A DNA stretch of 64,000 nt from CAYQUO01 sp964420835 (GTDB lineage: Bacteria > Chloroflexota > Anaerolineae > Anaerolineales > Anaerolineaceae), in NCBI GenBank assembly GCA_964420835.1, contig CAYQUO010000003.1, positions 1-64,000 of the forward strand. The letters are read 5' to 3'. Under the pieces are notes generated by a model. It was not told the DNA's origin and did no database searches. It saw nothing but the letters and a program-made list of their open reading frames with translations. This document shows positions 35,243 through 44,712 of this stretch, piece after piece. The first letter of the stretch is position 1; each line of letters begins with the position of its first letter. The position numbers and the translations under genes are program-made.

Positions 35243-36772
35243 TTATTTCAAGGTTTTATTTAGATCAAAGATGGTATAACCATTGCCTTCAATCGTGACC
35301 GGATGGGTATTGTACAACAGGTCTTTCAGCTGCGGCTGTGCGTCCAGTTCCGAATAGGCGGTTACCAGGAAATAATCATTTCCGGATGTGATCTCCTGGA
35401 ACAACTCCTCATATTGCAGGGGATCACTCCCCCCCAAGGAGAAAAGCCTCAGGTCAGCGGTGGAAGGCCATTGCCTGGTTGGTGATCGCCATCCATAGTA
35501 ATTTAAACGCATCCCGTAATCGGCGGTAAGCGCGACAAAGCGGCTGCCTTCCGGCAGGGCTTTCCCAACCCGCGCCCAACTTGCAGGTTCCAGGCTGTAA
35601 TCCGCCGCATACAAGATCGAACGCGAGACGTATAGACCATAAAAAGCAGCCAGGAAAAGGGTCAACACCAGGCCTGCACGCCAAATAATCCGCTGGTTGC
35701 TCATTTGGCGGATAACAACATGGGCAAGCGGAACAAGGGATAATGCAACCAGGGGAACCAGCGGAAGATGGTAATACTCATGGGTGGAATACTGGTAGGG
35801 AAAGACCAAACCAAGCATTCCGTATCCCAGCCAGCCCCCAATTAATACCGTCTTGAATGATTTCTCAGCCAGCAACAACCCGGTCAGTGCCACCACCAGG
35901 GTTGTCAACCCCATCAAACCCTTCAACATGGACAACCAGTCGGCATAAAAATTGGTGGTCAGGATCAATCCCGAAAGCGAAACGGTCCAAAAGGAGAAAA
36001 AGTCTTGCGTCCGTTGGGGTTCAAATAGCAGATAATAACCGAGCAAGGGCAACAAAGCCAGGGCCGCCATGGTCCAAACCTGAAGATTTTTTAGCGCCGA
36101 AATTTTCAGGCGAGCAAGCACCATGGCGATGAAAATTGCGGCAATGTAAAACGCCGCCATCCCCTTGACAAGGATGGCTATTCCACCAAGCAGGCCTGCA
36201 GAGACGGCCCACCCCCAGGTTGCCTGCTCACTCCAGCGGAGAACAGACCACACAGCAAAGAGGATCCACATGACCATCCAAGGGTCCGGCTGAAAAGAGC
36301 GGCTGGCGATCACACTAAAGGGGAGGAAGAAATGGAACAGGATCCCAACCAAACCCGCTGCTGCAGTAGTGGTTCGGTTGGCAATGCGATAGATCAACCA
36401 GCCTCCGACAGCCCAGAAAGTGGCATTCAAGAGCCGGGCGATCGCAATGGGGTCAAAACCCGTCGCCACCTGGAGCAAACCGGTGATCGTCTCGAGGATC
36501 GGGGGTTCGTACATTTCCAATCGGCCCAGATCTTCCGCCTTTTGCCGCACGGCCGCATCCGCGCCAGGCAGAAAGTGGTAGTAAGCACTGCGGGTGATGA
36601 TCAGCGATCGTAATTGTCGACTGGCGTGGAAATCCAAAGGAGGATCATACAGATCATAAGCCCGGATGCCAAAACCCGCCGCGAAAATCAAACCCAAAAT
36701 TAACCACCGCAGCAGTTTACAATGCTGCCGGTCTTTTTGGCTGAACCCCATAGTTGCCCCTGGCGCGCTCAA
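35243..36772 (-). CDS. GT-C membrane glycosyltransferase, tandem paralogue B
   Basis: A 509-aa polytopic protein, paralogue of the downstream gene: YDLYDPPLDFHASRQLRS near 41-58 and YQYSTHEYYHLPLVPLVALSL near 330-350 align directly. The start is probably the TTG at 36772: GAGGAGG lies eight bases upstream and the codon overlaps the TGA of the fkbM-type gene (TTGA). An ATG at 36751 is the alternative. Like its twin, it should use a lipid-phosphate sugar donor on the outer face. Sequence divergence between the twins in the middle and C-terminal domains suggests different acceptors. Confidence 0.8.
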   Translation of the reverse strand: MSAPGATMGFSQKDRQHCKLLRWLILGLIFAAGFGIRAYDLYDPPLDFHASRQLRSLIITRSAYYHFLPGADAAVRQKAEDLGRLEMYEPPILETITGLLQVATGFDPIAIARLLNATFWAVGGWLIYRIANRTTTAAAGLVGILFHFFLPFSVIASRSFQPDPWMVMWILFAVWSVLRWSEQATWGWAVSAGLLGGIAILVKGMAAFYIAAIFIAMVLARLKISALKNLQVWTMAALALLPLLGYYLLFEPQRTQDFFSFWTVSLSGLILTTNFYADWLSMLKGLMGLTTLVVALTGLLLAEKSFKTVLIGGWLGYGMLGLVFPYQYSTHEYYHLPLVPLVALSLVPLAHVVIRQMSNQRIIWRAGLVLTLFLAAFYGLYVSRSILYAADYSLEPASWARVGKALPEGSRFVALTADYGMRLNYYGWRSPTRQWPSTADLRLFSLGGSDPLQYEELFQEITSGNDYFLVTAYSELDAQPQLKDLLYNTHPVTIEGNGYTIFDLNKTLK

Positions 36773-37554
36773 TGCATTTCCCTCCTCGCCCGGGAAAAGA
36801 CCGCATCCGATTGCAGGATACTGCCATCCCGCGGGGAAAGGAGCCGGGTAAAACTTCCAGCATAAGAGAAACCTCGTTCTTCCAGCATGTGGTTGATTCT
36901 CTGGAAAAGCGCCTGGCCTTCATAAAGTGGCTGATAGGACACCTCGGTCACGATGACATCAACTTCTTTCAAAAACCGTTCAGCACCCAAAATGACGTGG
37001 TTTTCATAGCCCTGAACATCTATTTTGAGCAGGACCGGAGGTTCCAGTTCAAGCAAAGGCGTCATATCGTCCAAGGTGGTCATCGACACGGTCACTTCCA
37101 CTTGTGTGGAGGAACGGGGAAAGGACTTGCGATGAAGATCACCCATTTTCAGCACAGAGGATGAGGGTGAAAAACTGCTTTTCCAGAAGGCGGTCTCTCC
37201 GCTTTTCTCACCAACCGCCTTGTTAATCGCCCGAAAACCGGGGTGGCCGGATAAATTCTTCAATAGAATCTGATAATTTTCAGCAAGCGGCTCAAAAGAG
37301 ATGATTTTCGCATCGGGAAGAAACAGACCAACAGCATAGGCATAAGCCCCAATATACCCACCAACATCAAGGATGGTCTTAAAATCCCATGTGCGGTACC
37401 ATTTTCGTTGATCGGAGATTTCGATCAATTCTCTCACCAGGAGCCGGTTGAAAAGGATATTTCGAATAATGGAAAAGTATCGATCCGGAAATTGGAAGGG
37501 TATAAGACCATATTGAATAGCCTTGCAGGCATAATCCGTAAGGCGATCAATCAT
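36769..37554 (-). CDS. FkbM-family SAM-dependent methyltransferase
   Basis: About 261 aa. Motif I reads TILDVGGYIGAYAYAVGLFLP near 56-76, then IISFEPLAENYQILLKN, the FkbM-family acidic motif, and VLLKIDVQGYENHVILGAERFL near 190-211, also diagnostic. Family members O-methylate sugars or other hydroxyl groups, fitting a glycan-modifying role here. The ATG at 37554 is preferred to one at 37617; it overlaps the previous glycosyltransferase gene by 8 bp. It is coupled to the GT-C gene downstream by a TTGA overlap. Confidence 0.88.
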   Translation of the reverse strand: MIDRLTDYACKAIQYGLIPFQFPDRYFSIIRNILFNRLLVRELIEISDQRKWYRTWDFKTILDVGGYIGAYAYAVGLFLPDAKIISFEPLAENYQILLKNLSGHPGFRAINKAVGEKSGETAFWKSSFSPSSSVLKMGDLHRKSFPRSSTQVEVTVSMTTLDDMTPLLELEPPVLLKIDVQGYENHVILGAERFLKEVDVIVTEVSYQPLYEGQALFQRINHMLEERGFSYAGSFTRLLSPRDGSILQSDAVFSRARREMH

Positions 37555-38500
37555 CTTCAAACTCCTTGCGAGTGGCTCCCTCGGCCACGGCGGGTGGCCG
37601 AGGTCTGGAACGGGCAATACCCGTTAGCAACAACAGAGTGTAGAGGAACCTTTTCCAATCCTTCAGGACAAAGGAGGGATTTGCAACGATGCTCTTTGCA
37701 AACGAGTTCACCGCCGGTTTGGCTGCTCCAGCCTCAGAAAGGTAACGACCATTCAACCAGTAGGCTCCAGCCATTGCCTTCTTTTTTATCGGGTTAAACC
37801 GCGCAGCAAGCAATGGATCCAGCCGCATCCACTCCAGGATGGTAAAGGCTTCCCTGCCAAAACCGGATGCTAGGGCAACATTCTTCGCTTCCGGGTGAAA
37901 GCGTGCCTTCGCCCAGTGCTCACGAATATAACCAATCCCACCGTGTTGCGCAAGTCGGAGCCAGTACTGGTGGTCCAACAATAGATGGTATTCAGGGTCA
38001 AGAAAACCTGCCTTTTCCATTGCCCACCGTGGGAAAAATGTCGCCGGTTGGCCAATGATATTAAAGCACATCAGGTCTTCCAGGACATACTCCCGGTAAT
38101 GTAATAAGTTGATCGTACTCCCTTTTCCGTCGATGGCCACCACATCCCCGTGAATCAACGCCCATTCCGGGTTGCATAATAATCCGTTCACCGCAGAGGC
38201 GATGGCACCCGGCAGGTAAACATCATCGGAATTCAACCAGCCAATAACCTCACCTTGCGCGAGCGCCAACCCTTTATTAATCGCCTCCGCCTGGCCCTGG
38301 TCAGGTTGAGACGACCAGTGCCTAAGCCTGTGGCTGTATCTTTGGATGATCTCCCGACTCCCGTCAGTAGATCCACCATCAATAATGATGTATTCAAGGC
38401 AGGGATAATCCTGGTCAAGCACTGAAAGGATCGTTTCCTCCAGGTAGGTTGCCTGATTGTATGATGGGGTGATGATGGAGACGAGTGGTTTCCCAGCCAT
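37547..38500 (-). CDS. Family 2 glycosyltransferase
   Basis: A 317-aa GT-A enzyme closely similar to the product of 32939-33724: VSIITPSYNQATYLEETI (6-23), IIDGGSTDGSREII, SQPDQGQAEAINKGLALAQG and LNSDDVYLPGAIASA. The acidic NSDD near residues 88-91 would bind the metal/nucleotide-sugar. The C-terminal ~100 residues are basic and may associate with the membrane. Presumed to add a sugar to a lipid-linked glycan in the cytoplasm. It starts 6 bp after the DUF115-like gene. Confidence 0.91.
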   Translation of the reverse strand: MAGKPLVSIITPSYNQATYLEETILSVLDQDYPCLEYIIIDGGSTDGSREIIQRYSHRLRHWSSQPDQGQAEAINKGLALAQGEVIGWLNSDDVYLPGAIASAVNGLLCNPEWALIHGDVVAIDGKGSTINLLHYREYVLEDLMCFNIIGQPATFFPRWAMEKAGFLDPEYHLLLDHQYWLRLAQHGGIGYIREHWAKARFHPEAKNVALASGFGREAFTILEWMRLDPLLAARFNPIKKKAMAGAYWLNGRYLSEAGAAKPAVNSFAKSIVANPSFVLKDWKRFLYTLLLLTGIARSRPRPPAVAEGATRKEFEDD

Positions 38501-38506
38501 ACATGC

Positions 38507-39319
38507 TCAAAAAAGGGATCCGTATTCAACCTTGGGAAAGACCGTCAAATGCCCCCCGATGGTGGCATCCAGGATCCTTCGGTTGCCCGCCTCATAGGCC
38601 TGGCGAGCCATTATGTAGGCTCTCTCGGAGGTCTCCAGGTCCGGCAGCTGCCAGCGGAAGCCTTTTCCAAAATATTGCGGGTGAAAATGATTCGGGTCAT
38701 CTCCCTTGGAAATAACGGTTGTGTTGGGCTTTCCCTTGGAGGTAAAATTATGGTCCACTCCCACAAGGATCACCTCGTGAAACCCCATGAAGTAGGCAAC
38801 CTGCAAGGCCATGAACGTGACCGTGGCACCCTCCCATAATCGTTTTCGGATATCGCCCGTGAAACGCGGCCCGGTGAAGGTGGTAAACAGGAAATACAAT
38901 TCTGGGTGGGGTCTTAGCCACTGGTATGCCCTCCAGGAGACAAACCGTGGCATTTTCAGCGCCTGGATCTCATCAGAGCACTGCTGCACGACCAGATCAT
39001 TGATCGATAAATAGTAACTTGTTTCGAATCCCATTTCCGGAAAATGCATGTAGATCCGGTTCAGGCCAAAAGTCCAGGCATCTTTCAGCCTGGTCAGATC
39101 GGTCCGTTTCAGGCTGGGTCCATTGCCAATGATGAAACATCGTTCTCCGGCGTGAACGTCTTTCATCCGGGCAAGGCGCGAATTGCTTTCGCGGTACCAT
39201 GGCCGGGTAGCCACCTTGGTCCAAAGACAGGTTCGTTCACATGCGTCCCAGGCATTTCCCATCGGCCGAACGACAGATGGCGGCAGTATCTTTTTTAATG
39301 TCTGGCGTAACGTGGTCAT
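38507..39319 (-). CDS. DUF115/MptE-like protein of glycan locus
   Basis: A 270-aa soluble protein. CFIIGNGPSLKRTDLTRLKD near 61-80 is the nucleotide-binding-like motif of DUF115 (6-hydroxymethylpterin diphosphokinase MptE-like, also motility-associated Maf proteins), and FMGFHEVILVGVDHNF near 177-192 is the second conserved segment of that family. Maf relatives are linked to transfer of nonulosonic acids to flagellin, and other relatives act as sialyltransferase-like enzymes. A role in moving or transferring a sugar is therefore plausible in this cluster but unproven. It is coupled to the SDR gene by an ATGA overlap. Confidence 0.72.
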   Translation of the reverse strand: MTTLRQTLKKILPPSVVRPMGNAWDACERTCLWTKVATRPWYRESNSRLARMKDVHAGERCFIIGNGPSLKRTDLTRLKDAWTFGLNRIYMHFPEMGFETSYYLSINDLVVQQCSDEIQALKMPRFVSWRAYQWLRPHPELYFLFTTFTGPRFTGDIRKRLWEGATVTFMALQVAYFMGFHEVILVGVDHNFTSKGKPNTTVISKGDDPNHFHPQYFGKGFRWQLPDLETSERAYIMARQAYEAGNRRILDATIGGHLTVFPKVEYGSLF

Positions 39320-40080
39320 TCGGTACTTAACCTTGCCGTTGCCCCCCCATCAACAATTAACCCCTGCCCGGTCATAAAAGATGACTCCGACGGATCTGCC
39401 AGGAAAAAGATCGTCCGGGCAATCTCTTCAGGCTGTCCCACCCTTCCAATCACTGTTTTGCGGGCCAGATCATTTAATTGGTCCTGTATATTCTCCCCGG
39501 CAACATGCCCCCGCTGTAATCCTGAACGCAACATTGTTGTATCGACAGCACCTGGCAGCACCGCATTCACACGGATCTGATCAGGTGCGAATTCAATGGC
39601 CATCGCTCTCGTTAGGGCCAATAATCCACCCTTGCTGGCTGCATATGCCGAGATGTTGGCGGAGGTTGCCACTGCATGAACCGATGACACATTTACAATC
39701 GCTCCTCCCCCTGCAGCCTTAAGGAGCGGATGAGCCAGTTTTGCGCCCAGGAACACAGAACGCAAATTTGACGCCATGACCATATCCCATTCTTCCAGGC
39801 TTGTGTTCAGCAACGGCTTGGTAACCTGCAGGGCAGCATTGTTAACCACCGCATCGAGGATGCCTGAATATTCCCCTGCCAGGCGAAAAACCTCCTCCAA
39901 TTCAGCAGTATCCGATACATCTTTCCGGATAAAGAGGCCGTCCTGCGGAAACGTGCGGCCATAATCGATCCGGTCAACGCCTATCACCCGCCAGCTCTTT
40001 TGTTCAAAGTGCTGAACGGTCGCCCGACCGACCCCCCCTGAAGCGCCTGTGATCAGAACAATGAGTTTTCTATCGTCCAT
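39316..40080 (-). CDS. SDR-family oxidoreductase
   Basis: A 254-aa classical short-chain dehydrogenase. TGASGGVGRAT near 11-21 is the coenzyme-binding glycine motif, NNAALQV near 88-94, the catalytic Ser in NVSSVHAV near 134-141, and YAASKGG near 149-155 with Tyr and Lys. The C-terminus has the usual MTGQGLIVDGGA. Substrate unknown; the position in the glycan block suggests a sugar or sugar precursor. Its last bases overlap the DUF115-like gene start. Confidence 0.9.
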   Translation of the reverse strand: MDDRKLIVLITGASGGVGRATVQHFEQKSWRVIGVDRIDYGRTFPQDGLFIRKDVSDTAELEEVFRLAGEYSGILDAVVNNAALQVTKPLLNTSLEEWDMVMASNLRSVFLGAKLAHPLLKAAGGGAIVNVSSVHAVATSANISAYAASKGGLLALTRAMAIEFAPDQIRVNAVLPGAVDTTMLRSGLQRGHVAGENIQDQLNDLARKTVIGRVGQPEEIARTIFFLADPSESSFMTGQGLIVDGGATARLSTE

Positions 40081-40112
40081 TTACACATCCTGGCATGTCT
40101 TTTCCCATGAAC

Positions 40113-42131
40113 TCATTGCTTCACGCATAGATTTTTAACAACGAACTCATCCAAGGTTTCATCCGTATCGCCCAGGGTGTATTTATCACCATTGGCAGAG
40201 CAATAAGAACGAATAAAATCCGTGTCCTGCCGGATGACCCGTGCGATCTCATTGACCCGCTCAAAGCGCAAGTGAACAAATCCTTCGTAAAAAGGCATCA
40301 GTTCAACCGTATCGAAAGGACTTAGTTGTTTCTCAACCGCTTCATCCCAAAGATCCAACACCGTCTCCCAGTTTCTCTTTTGCCTTGCCAGGTCCGCTTT
40401 CTGGTAATAATAACACCATCCATGGGGCGGTTCCTTGCCAAAAATGGTTTCGGGCGGGGTTTTGCCATTCCCATCGGGGTTGATCCATTTTGGATCCGAT
40501 GCAAAAGCCACAAGACGAACCAAAGGGTCCTCTTTTCCCGGGAGCTCCGGCTGATTGCCATTAACTACATGCATGCAGGATGATTCACTGGGCATGCTCA
40601 AGACCAGGCTGTTTTTGAAATCATTTTTGTATTCCAGTTTACGCATTGATCTTCCCATGGTTTCCTGTTGGAGGATTTTTAATATGGTCTCGCTGTTTAG
40701 AACCTCGCCGGTGATGGGTAGAGATGCATCGCCCGGCCGATAGATGAGGTTGGCCGGAGCCCACGCCTCATACCCTTCCGCCAAGCGATAACCCTCCGGC
40801 AGTTGAGGAATGATTACGGTGCCATCCATAAGGTCGGGGGCCCGCCAAGTCAATTGCCACCAGGTCTGTTTTTGTATCTCCCAGGATCTCGCGAACCAGG
40901 CAGCGTTATGATAGTGAGTGGCCATTGCCAACGCTGTGAGGATGTACAGCAGTTTGGTTTGGTTGCGCTTCCCCGCGAGTTGATAAACTCCACCCCAGAA
41001 AAAACCCACCCCCAGCGTAGCCTGTAAGGTATATCGATCAAAGGTGTCGGAAAACAATACCTGCCGATTGGCGGCAATGACCGGCAGAAGGCTGGCCAAT
41101 GAGCAAGCCAAACCAACCCAGATGAGATCATGCCCGGATTCATTGTATGTTGGAGGAACCGGGTTGATGTCACTCTTTTTTAAATACATTCCAATAATTA
41201 ATACTCCTATTCCAGCCACCACCAACGAGCCAAGCATTGAATTAAGGGATGACTGTGAGGTAAATTGATAAAATGGGACAACCCAGCCAAGGAACATCGT
41301 CTCAATAAGGTCCTTGCAGGATTCAACCACCAAGCGGCCAGTCATAAAGAAAGGGGAGGATAAATAGGTGCTCCCCAGTTGGGCAACATCGGTAACCGAC
41401 CGGGCACTTTTAAAGAAAAACAGCCTCCAGGTCAGGAAGGCAGCGCTCACAACCATGTAAGGAATTACCCCAATCAGCCATGCTCGCCATTGGTTATGAA
41501 GGGATTGGCCACGTTTATCCCGGCGGACCAGATAGGCCAGCATCAACAGGCGTGCCCCCTCAAGGCCGATCATGTATTCATAGATGAACAAATAAGCAAT
41601 TGCCAGGAACACAGCGATGATGGAAAAAATGACACGCTTATTCCCGCTTTTGTGAATATATGCACGAATACTAAACCCGATGGAAAATATTGCCAATGCA
41701 AACCCCATGAGGTGATTCTGAAATGTGTTTGCATTGGGCTGTTGGAGAAACCCAGGATAAAGAATAAAAATTATGGTCATTATCAAGGCCAACCGTCGCT
41801 GGTTTGGCCAAACCATCCCCACCAACCAATGGAAACCCATCGCTCCAATTACCCGGAGAATAAATGCGTAAATATTCCATGCAATTGGCGCGTCGCCAAG
41901 CACCATGTACTCTATTCCATACACAAACCCCATAAATGGCCGATCGATCGTGAACAATCGGGCAACACCCTGGAGGCCCTGGGTGCTGCCGCTCCAGATC
42001 ATATGCCAGTCATCACGGTAATAACCCAGCCAGGGCACAAGAGGCAGATATGTCACCCCGGCTACAACGAGGATCAATGCCATGTCCATTATGGTTGGTA
42101 ATAAACCGTTCATTCTCTTCAGTAATTTCAT
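40113..42131 (-). CDS. Large GT-C-like membrane protein
   Basis: About 672 aa. A first helix (about 15-32) leads to an outer loop with GYYRDDWHMIW, an acidic pair in the position typical of GT-C enzymes, and RPFMGFVYGIEY. Around ten more helices follow, then a soluble C-terminal part of ~230 residues with several cysteines. The frame is open to a GTG at 42191; the ATG at 42131 is chosen because GGTGAG lies nine bases before it and it starts the basic pre-helix residues. Function is inferred from fold only: lipid-linked sugar transfer. Confidence 0.72.
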   Translation of the reverse strand: MKLLKRMNGLLPTIMDMALILVVAGVTYLPLVPWLGYYRDDWHMIWSGSTQGLQGVARLFTIDRPFMGFVYGIEYMVLGDAPIAWNIYAFILRVIGAMGFHWLVGMVWPNQRRLALIMTIIFILYPGFLQQPNANTFQNHLMGFALAIFSIGFSIRAYIHKSGNKRVIFSIIAVFLAIAYLFIYEYMIGLEGARLLMLAYLVRRDKRGQSLHNQWRAWLIGVIPYMVVSAAFLTWRLFFFKSARSVTDVAQLGSTYLSSPFFMTGRLVVESCKDLIETMFLGWVVPFYQFTSQSSLNSMLGSLVVAGIGVLIIGMYLKKSDINPVPPTYNESGHDLIWVGLACSLASLLPVIAANRQVLFSDTFDRYTLQATLGVGFFWGGVYQLAGKRNQTKLLYILTALAMATHYHNAAWFARSWEIQKQTWWQLTWRAPDLMDGTVIIPQLPEGYRLAEGYEAWAPANLIYRPGDASLPITGEVLNSETILKILQQETMGRSMRKLEYKNDFKNSLVLSMPSESSCMHVVNGNQPELPGKEDPLVRLVAFASDPKWINPDGNGKTPPETIFGKEPPHGWCYYYQKADLARQKRNWETVLDLWDEAVEKQLSPFDTVELMPFYEGFVHLRFERVNEIARVIRQDTDFIRSYCSANGDKYTLGDTDETLDEFVVKNLCVKQ

Positions 42132-42203
42132 CTTCAACGACTCACCGCCAAATAAATCCTGCATCATGCAATACCCAGGAATTTTGGGCACAGTAATTCA
42201 AAC

Positions 42204-42935
42204 CACCAGGCCACACCCAAAATTTTTATAAGGACGCCAGCCAGGATGAGACCTTTCAAAAATAACCGCCCCTTTCCTGTCAAACGCCAGACCCAGCAAA
42301 GCCATCATCGAGAGGATGAAATCCGGCAATTATTGCCATCCAAATTGCCAGTCTGCAGGGTTGTAATACCTCACCAAAGGTAGTAAAAGGCTCGGGATTC
42401 CCAACCAAGTTCCGATCACCCACGGTTGCTTCCGAACGTTTTTCACCAGGAATTCCAGAGCAGGTGTGACCAGCAGCATGCTCATTCCCGCAAATTTCAT
42501 CCCTGGAAGACTGCATTTTCCAATTCTTGGCAGCGCCAAGAACCTTACCCAAAGGTTGTGCAAGAGAAAATTTGGGTGGAATGCACCATAGGCTATAAGG
42601 TCCTCGGCCAAGAACCTTGCCGCTTTTTCAATCAGACAGTCATAATTCAGCAGTTCAACAATGCACGTATGGTTGCAACAAAGCATTCCCAGGATCACAA
42701 TCACCATCAACATTGAAAAATAATTGGCCAGCGAAAGAGGCACCGTGGCCAGTTCCAAAAGGGGCCACGAAGCAGAAAAGCCAAACCACACCGCGCCGGA
42801 AATCTCTGATGGCTGGTTGAACAAGGTTGCGAAGCCCAGCCAACCCTCAATTGTAAAGAGTAAGAAAAAAAACCGATAGGAATTAATGCGGATTCGGGTT
42901 TGTCCTGACGCTGGTTTCGTATTTGAATCAAACAT
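42204..42935 (-). pseudogene. Decayed GT-C/GT87-like membrane protein remnant
   Basis: From the ATG at 42935 the frame codes for 201 aa and ends in TAA at 42330-42332. It has only three or four hydrophobic stretches, including FFFLLFTIEGWLGF and a FSASWPLLELATVPLSLANY segment that recalls the early region of GT-C or GT87 proteins. After the stop the same frame stays open for about 40 codons and reads as another hydrophobic segment (FILSMMALLGLAF) before ending near 42204. It is about half the length of its presumed relatives. I read it as a truncated or decaying gene, though a short real protein cannot be excluded. It lies between two intact genes, 16 bp after the dehydrogenase gene. Confidence 0.48.
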
Positions 42936-42951
42936 TTCAAATTGAACAAGT

Positions 42952-43914
42952 TTATTGGAACGCTGCAAGGCCGTCCGCGGCAATGCCCAGGCCCTCGAGC
43001 AGGTTGCGGATGGTATTCCAATGCACCTGCTCCCAGGCTGCCGGGCTGGAATTGGAGTTATGGGGAGCCAGTAGTACATTATCCATTTTAAGAAGAGGTG
43101 AATTCCCGGGAATCGGTTCATTTTCAAATACATCCAGAGCGGCTCCGGCGATCTTTCCATCCTGGAGTGCGTCGATCAGGGCAGTTTCATCCATCACAGG
43201 TCCCCGGGCGGTGTTAATGACAACCGCCCCCGGCTTAACCAATAAAAAAGCCCTCTCGTTTATCAGGTGGTAACTGGTGGGATTCAGGTCACAGTTCAGG
43301 CTGAAAAAATCAGAGGCCTGTAACAGCTCCTCCAGGCTGACCGAAGATACCCCATTCTCCAGCAGGAAATCCGGAGCAACCGGGATGATGTCATTTCCCA
43401 ACAATTTCATTCCGAATCCCCGCGCCCTGCGCAGAACGGCCTTGCCGATATTCCCCATTCCAACCACACCAAGCGTGCATTCGCTCAAGGAACGACAAAG
43501 CGCTTTTTCCCATTTCCCTTCTTTCATGGAACGGTCCATCCATGGCAGTTGGCGGGCAAATGCCAGGATGTATCCCATCACGGTGTCGGCGACCGGCAAG
43601 GTGAAGGCATTGGGAGTGTTGCAGATCCGTATTCCCAGTTTCGCAGCCGCTTCCCGGTCAATCGAGTCGATCCCTGTACCCCATTTCGAAATCACTTTTA
43701 AACGCGGCAGGCAGGCTTTTAGAACACCGGAGGTAAAGCCGTCATCACCAACAATAGCGCCATCAAAACTGCCTGCGTAGTTCATCAGTTCCTGTTCGGA
43801 CAAGCGCTCCTTGACCTCTGGCAGGATGAGGTCGATCTTATAGTGTGCAAACACCGGCCGAAACCGGTCGATAAATGGGATCATATATGGCGCTGACAGT
43901 AACACCTGATACAT
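42952..43914 (-). CDS. D-2-hydroxyacid dehydrogenase (phosphoglycerate dehydrogenase-like)
   Basis: A 320-aa NAD-dependent enzyme. The dinucleotide motif VGMGNIGKAVLRRA is near 151-164, then NTARGPVMDE (catalytic Arg) near 228-237, and LDVFENEP (catalytic Glu). The catalytic His lies in LLAPHNSNSS near 283-292. The substrate is unknown; a role in making a 2-keto acid or a modified sugar acid is possible here. The frame opens at a GTG at 44001 overlapping the NeuA-like gene, but the ATG at 43914 has GGGAG five bases upstream and gives the normal family length. Neighbours are nonulosonate genes. Confidence 0.88.
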   Translation of the reverse strand: MYQVLLSAPYMIPFIDRFRPVFAHYKIDLILPEVKERLSEQELMNYAGSFDGAIVGDDGFTSGVLKACLPRLKVISKWGTGIDSIDREAAAKLGIRICNTPNAFTLPVADTVMGYILAFARQLPWMDRSMKEGKWEKALCRSLSECTLGVVGMGNIGKAVLRRARGFGMKLLGNDIIPVAPDFLLENGVSSVSLEELLQASDFFSLNCDLNPTSYHLINERAFLLVKPGAVVINTARGPVMDETALIDALQDGKIAGAALDVFENEPIPGNSPLLKMDNVLLAPHNSNSSPAAWEQVHWNTIRNLLEGLGIAADGLAAFQ

Positions 43915-43997
43915 ATCTTCTCCCAGGAAATGTTCAATATGCCTTTCTCGATCCAATGCAAGGAGGAATTTGCCGGCCACACCTTCTGAGCGAACAT

Positions 43998-44687
43998 TCA
44001 CAACCTCTCATTCCCGTGTCTCAGGGTCATCAACAGGTCGGCGATCTGGAAATCCAGTTCCTCGTCGATATCCCACGCTTCCGCCCGGTCGATCTCAAAC
44101 AGGAAGGGACGTTCACCCAGGCGGTTCCGCCGGGTCTCCAACGTCTGGCGGGCAAATATGTATAAACAGGAATTCTCCTCGAAAACCGGAGGCAGGTCCT
44201 GGGTGCGCAGAAGGATGGCAGAATTGTGGTTAATCGGCCGCCCCAATCCATCCCACAGGCGGGTTTGCAGGCGGGTTACCGAAAACAGGGAATCACACTC
44301 CGGATAAACGGCTTTCAGTTTCCGGATCGCCGATGAGATGGTGGACGGTTTTAACAGCGGATTGGTGGCATGGGTTTGCAGGTACAGGTCGGCAGGAAAC
44401 TGTGAAATATCATGTAGCAGGATCTCATTCGTTGGTGTCAAATCCGACCGGAGGTGTTGCGGTCGTTCAAGGACGTCAACGGTCGGGAAATTCTCTCTAA
44501 TCCCGTCCATGATGATCGAACTGTCAGTATCTACAACAATGTTGGAGAACTCCGCGCAATCCAGGAGTGAAGAAAGTATATGGTGGAAAAGGGGTTTTCC
44601 CGCCAGAGGCCGGTAGTTCTTGCCTGGCACACGAATGGATTGGTGGCGCATGGGCACCAAGGCTACGATCTTCATTTCATCCGCCAT
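43998..44687 (-). CDS. NeuA-like acylneuraminate cytidylyltransferase
   Basis: About 229 aa. The N-terminal VALVPMRHQSIRVPGKNYRPLAGKPL (about 4-29) is the CTP-binding segment of CMP-sugar synthetases, though the usual ARxGSK loop is changed to MRHQSIRVPGK. VVDTDSS, RPQHLRSD and LQTHATNPLL follow in the expected order. It should activate a nonulosonic acid or Kdo-like sugar as the CMP derivative. It is shorter and more divergent than the fused NeuA at 48354-49592. Start choice among 44699, 44687 and 44675 is unsure; GAGGTG precedes the one at 44687. Confidence 0.82.
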   Translation of the reverse strand: MADEMKIVALVPMRHQSIRVPGKNYRPLAGKPLFHHILSSLLDCAEFSNIVVDTDSSIIMDGIRENFPTVDVLERPQHLRSDLTPTNEILLHDISQFPADLYLQTHATNPLLKPSTISSAIRKLKAVYPECDSLFSVTRLQTRLWDGLGRPINHNSAILLRTQDLPPVFEENSCLYIFARQTLETRRNRLGERPFLFEIDRAEAWDIDEELDFQIADLLMTLRHGNERL

Positions 44688-44712
44688 AAGACACCTCATT
44701 CGTGTTCATGCG

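Noticed and set aside
42280..42552. Minus-strand 90-aa frame overlapping the membrane-protein remnant
   Set aside because: It runs in another frame of the remnant, is rich in polar residues and shows no family resemblance; probably a shadow.
42936..43160. N-terminal extension of the membrane remnant to an ATG at 43160
   Set aside because: These codons lie inside the conserved end of the D-2-hydroxyacid dehydrogenase gene in another frame, so the start at 42935 is preferred.
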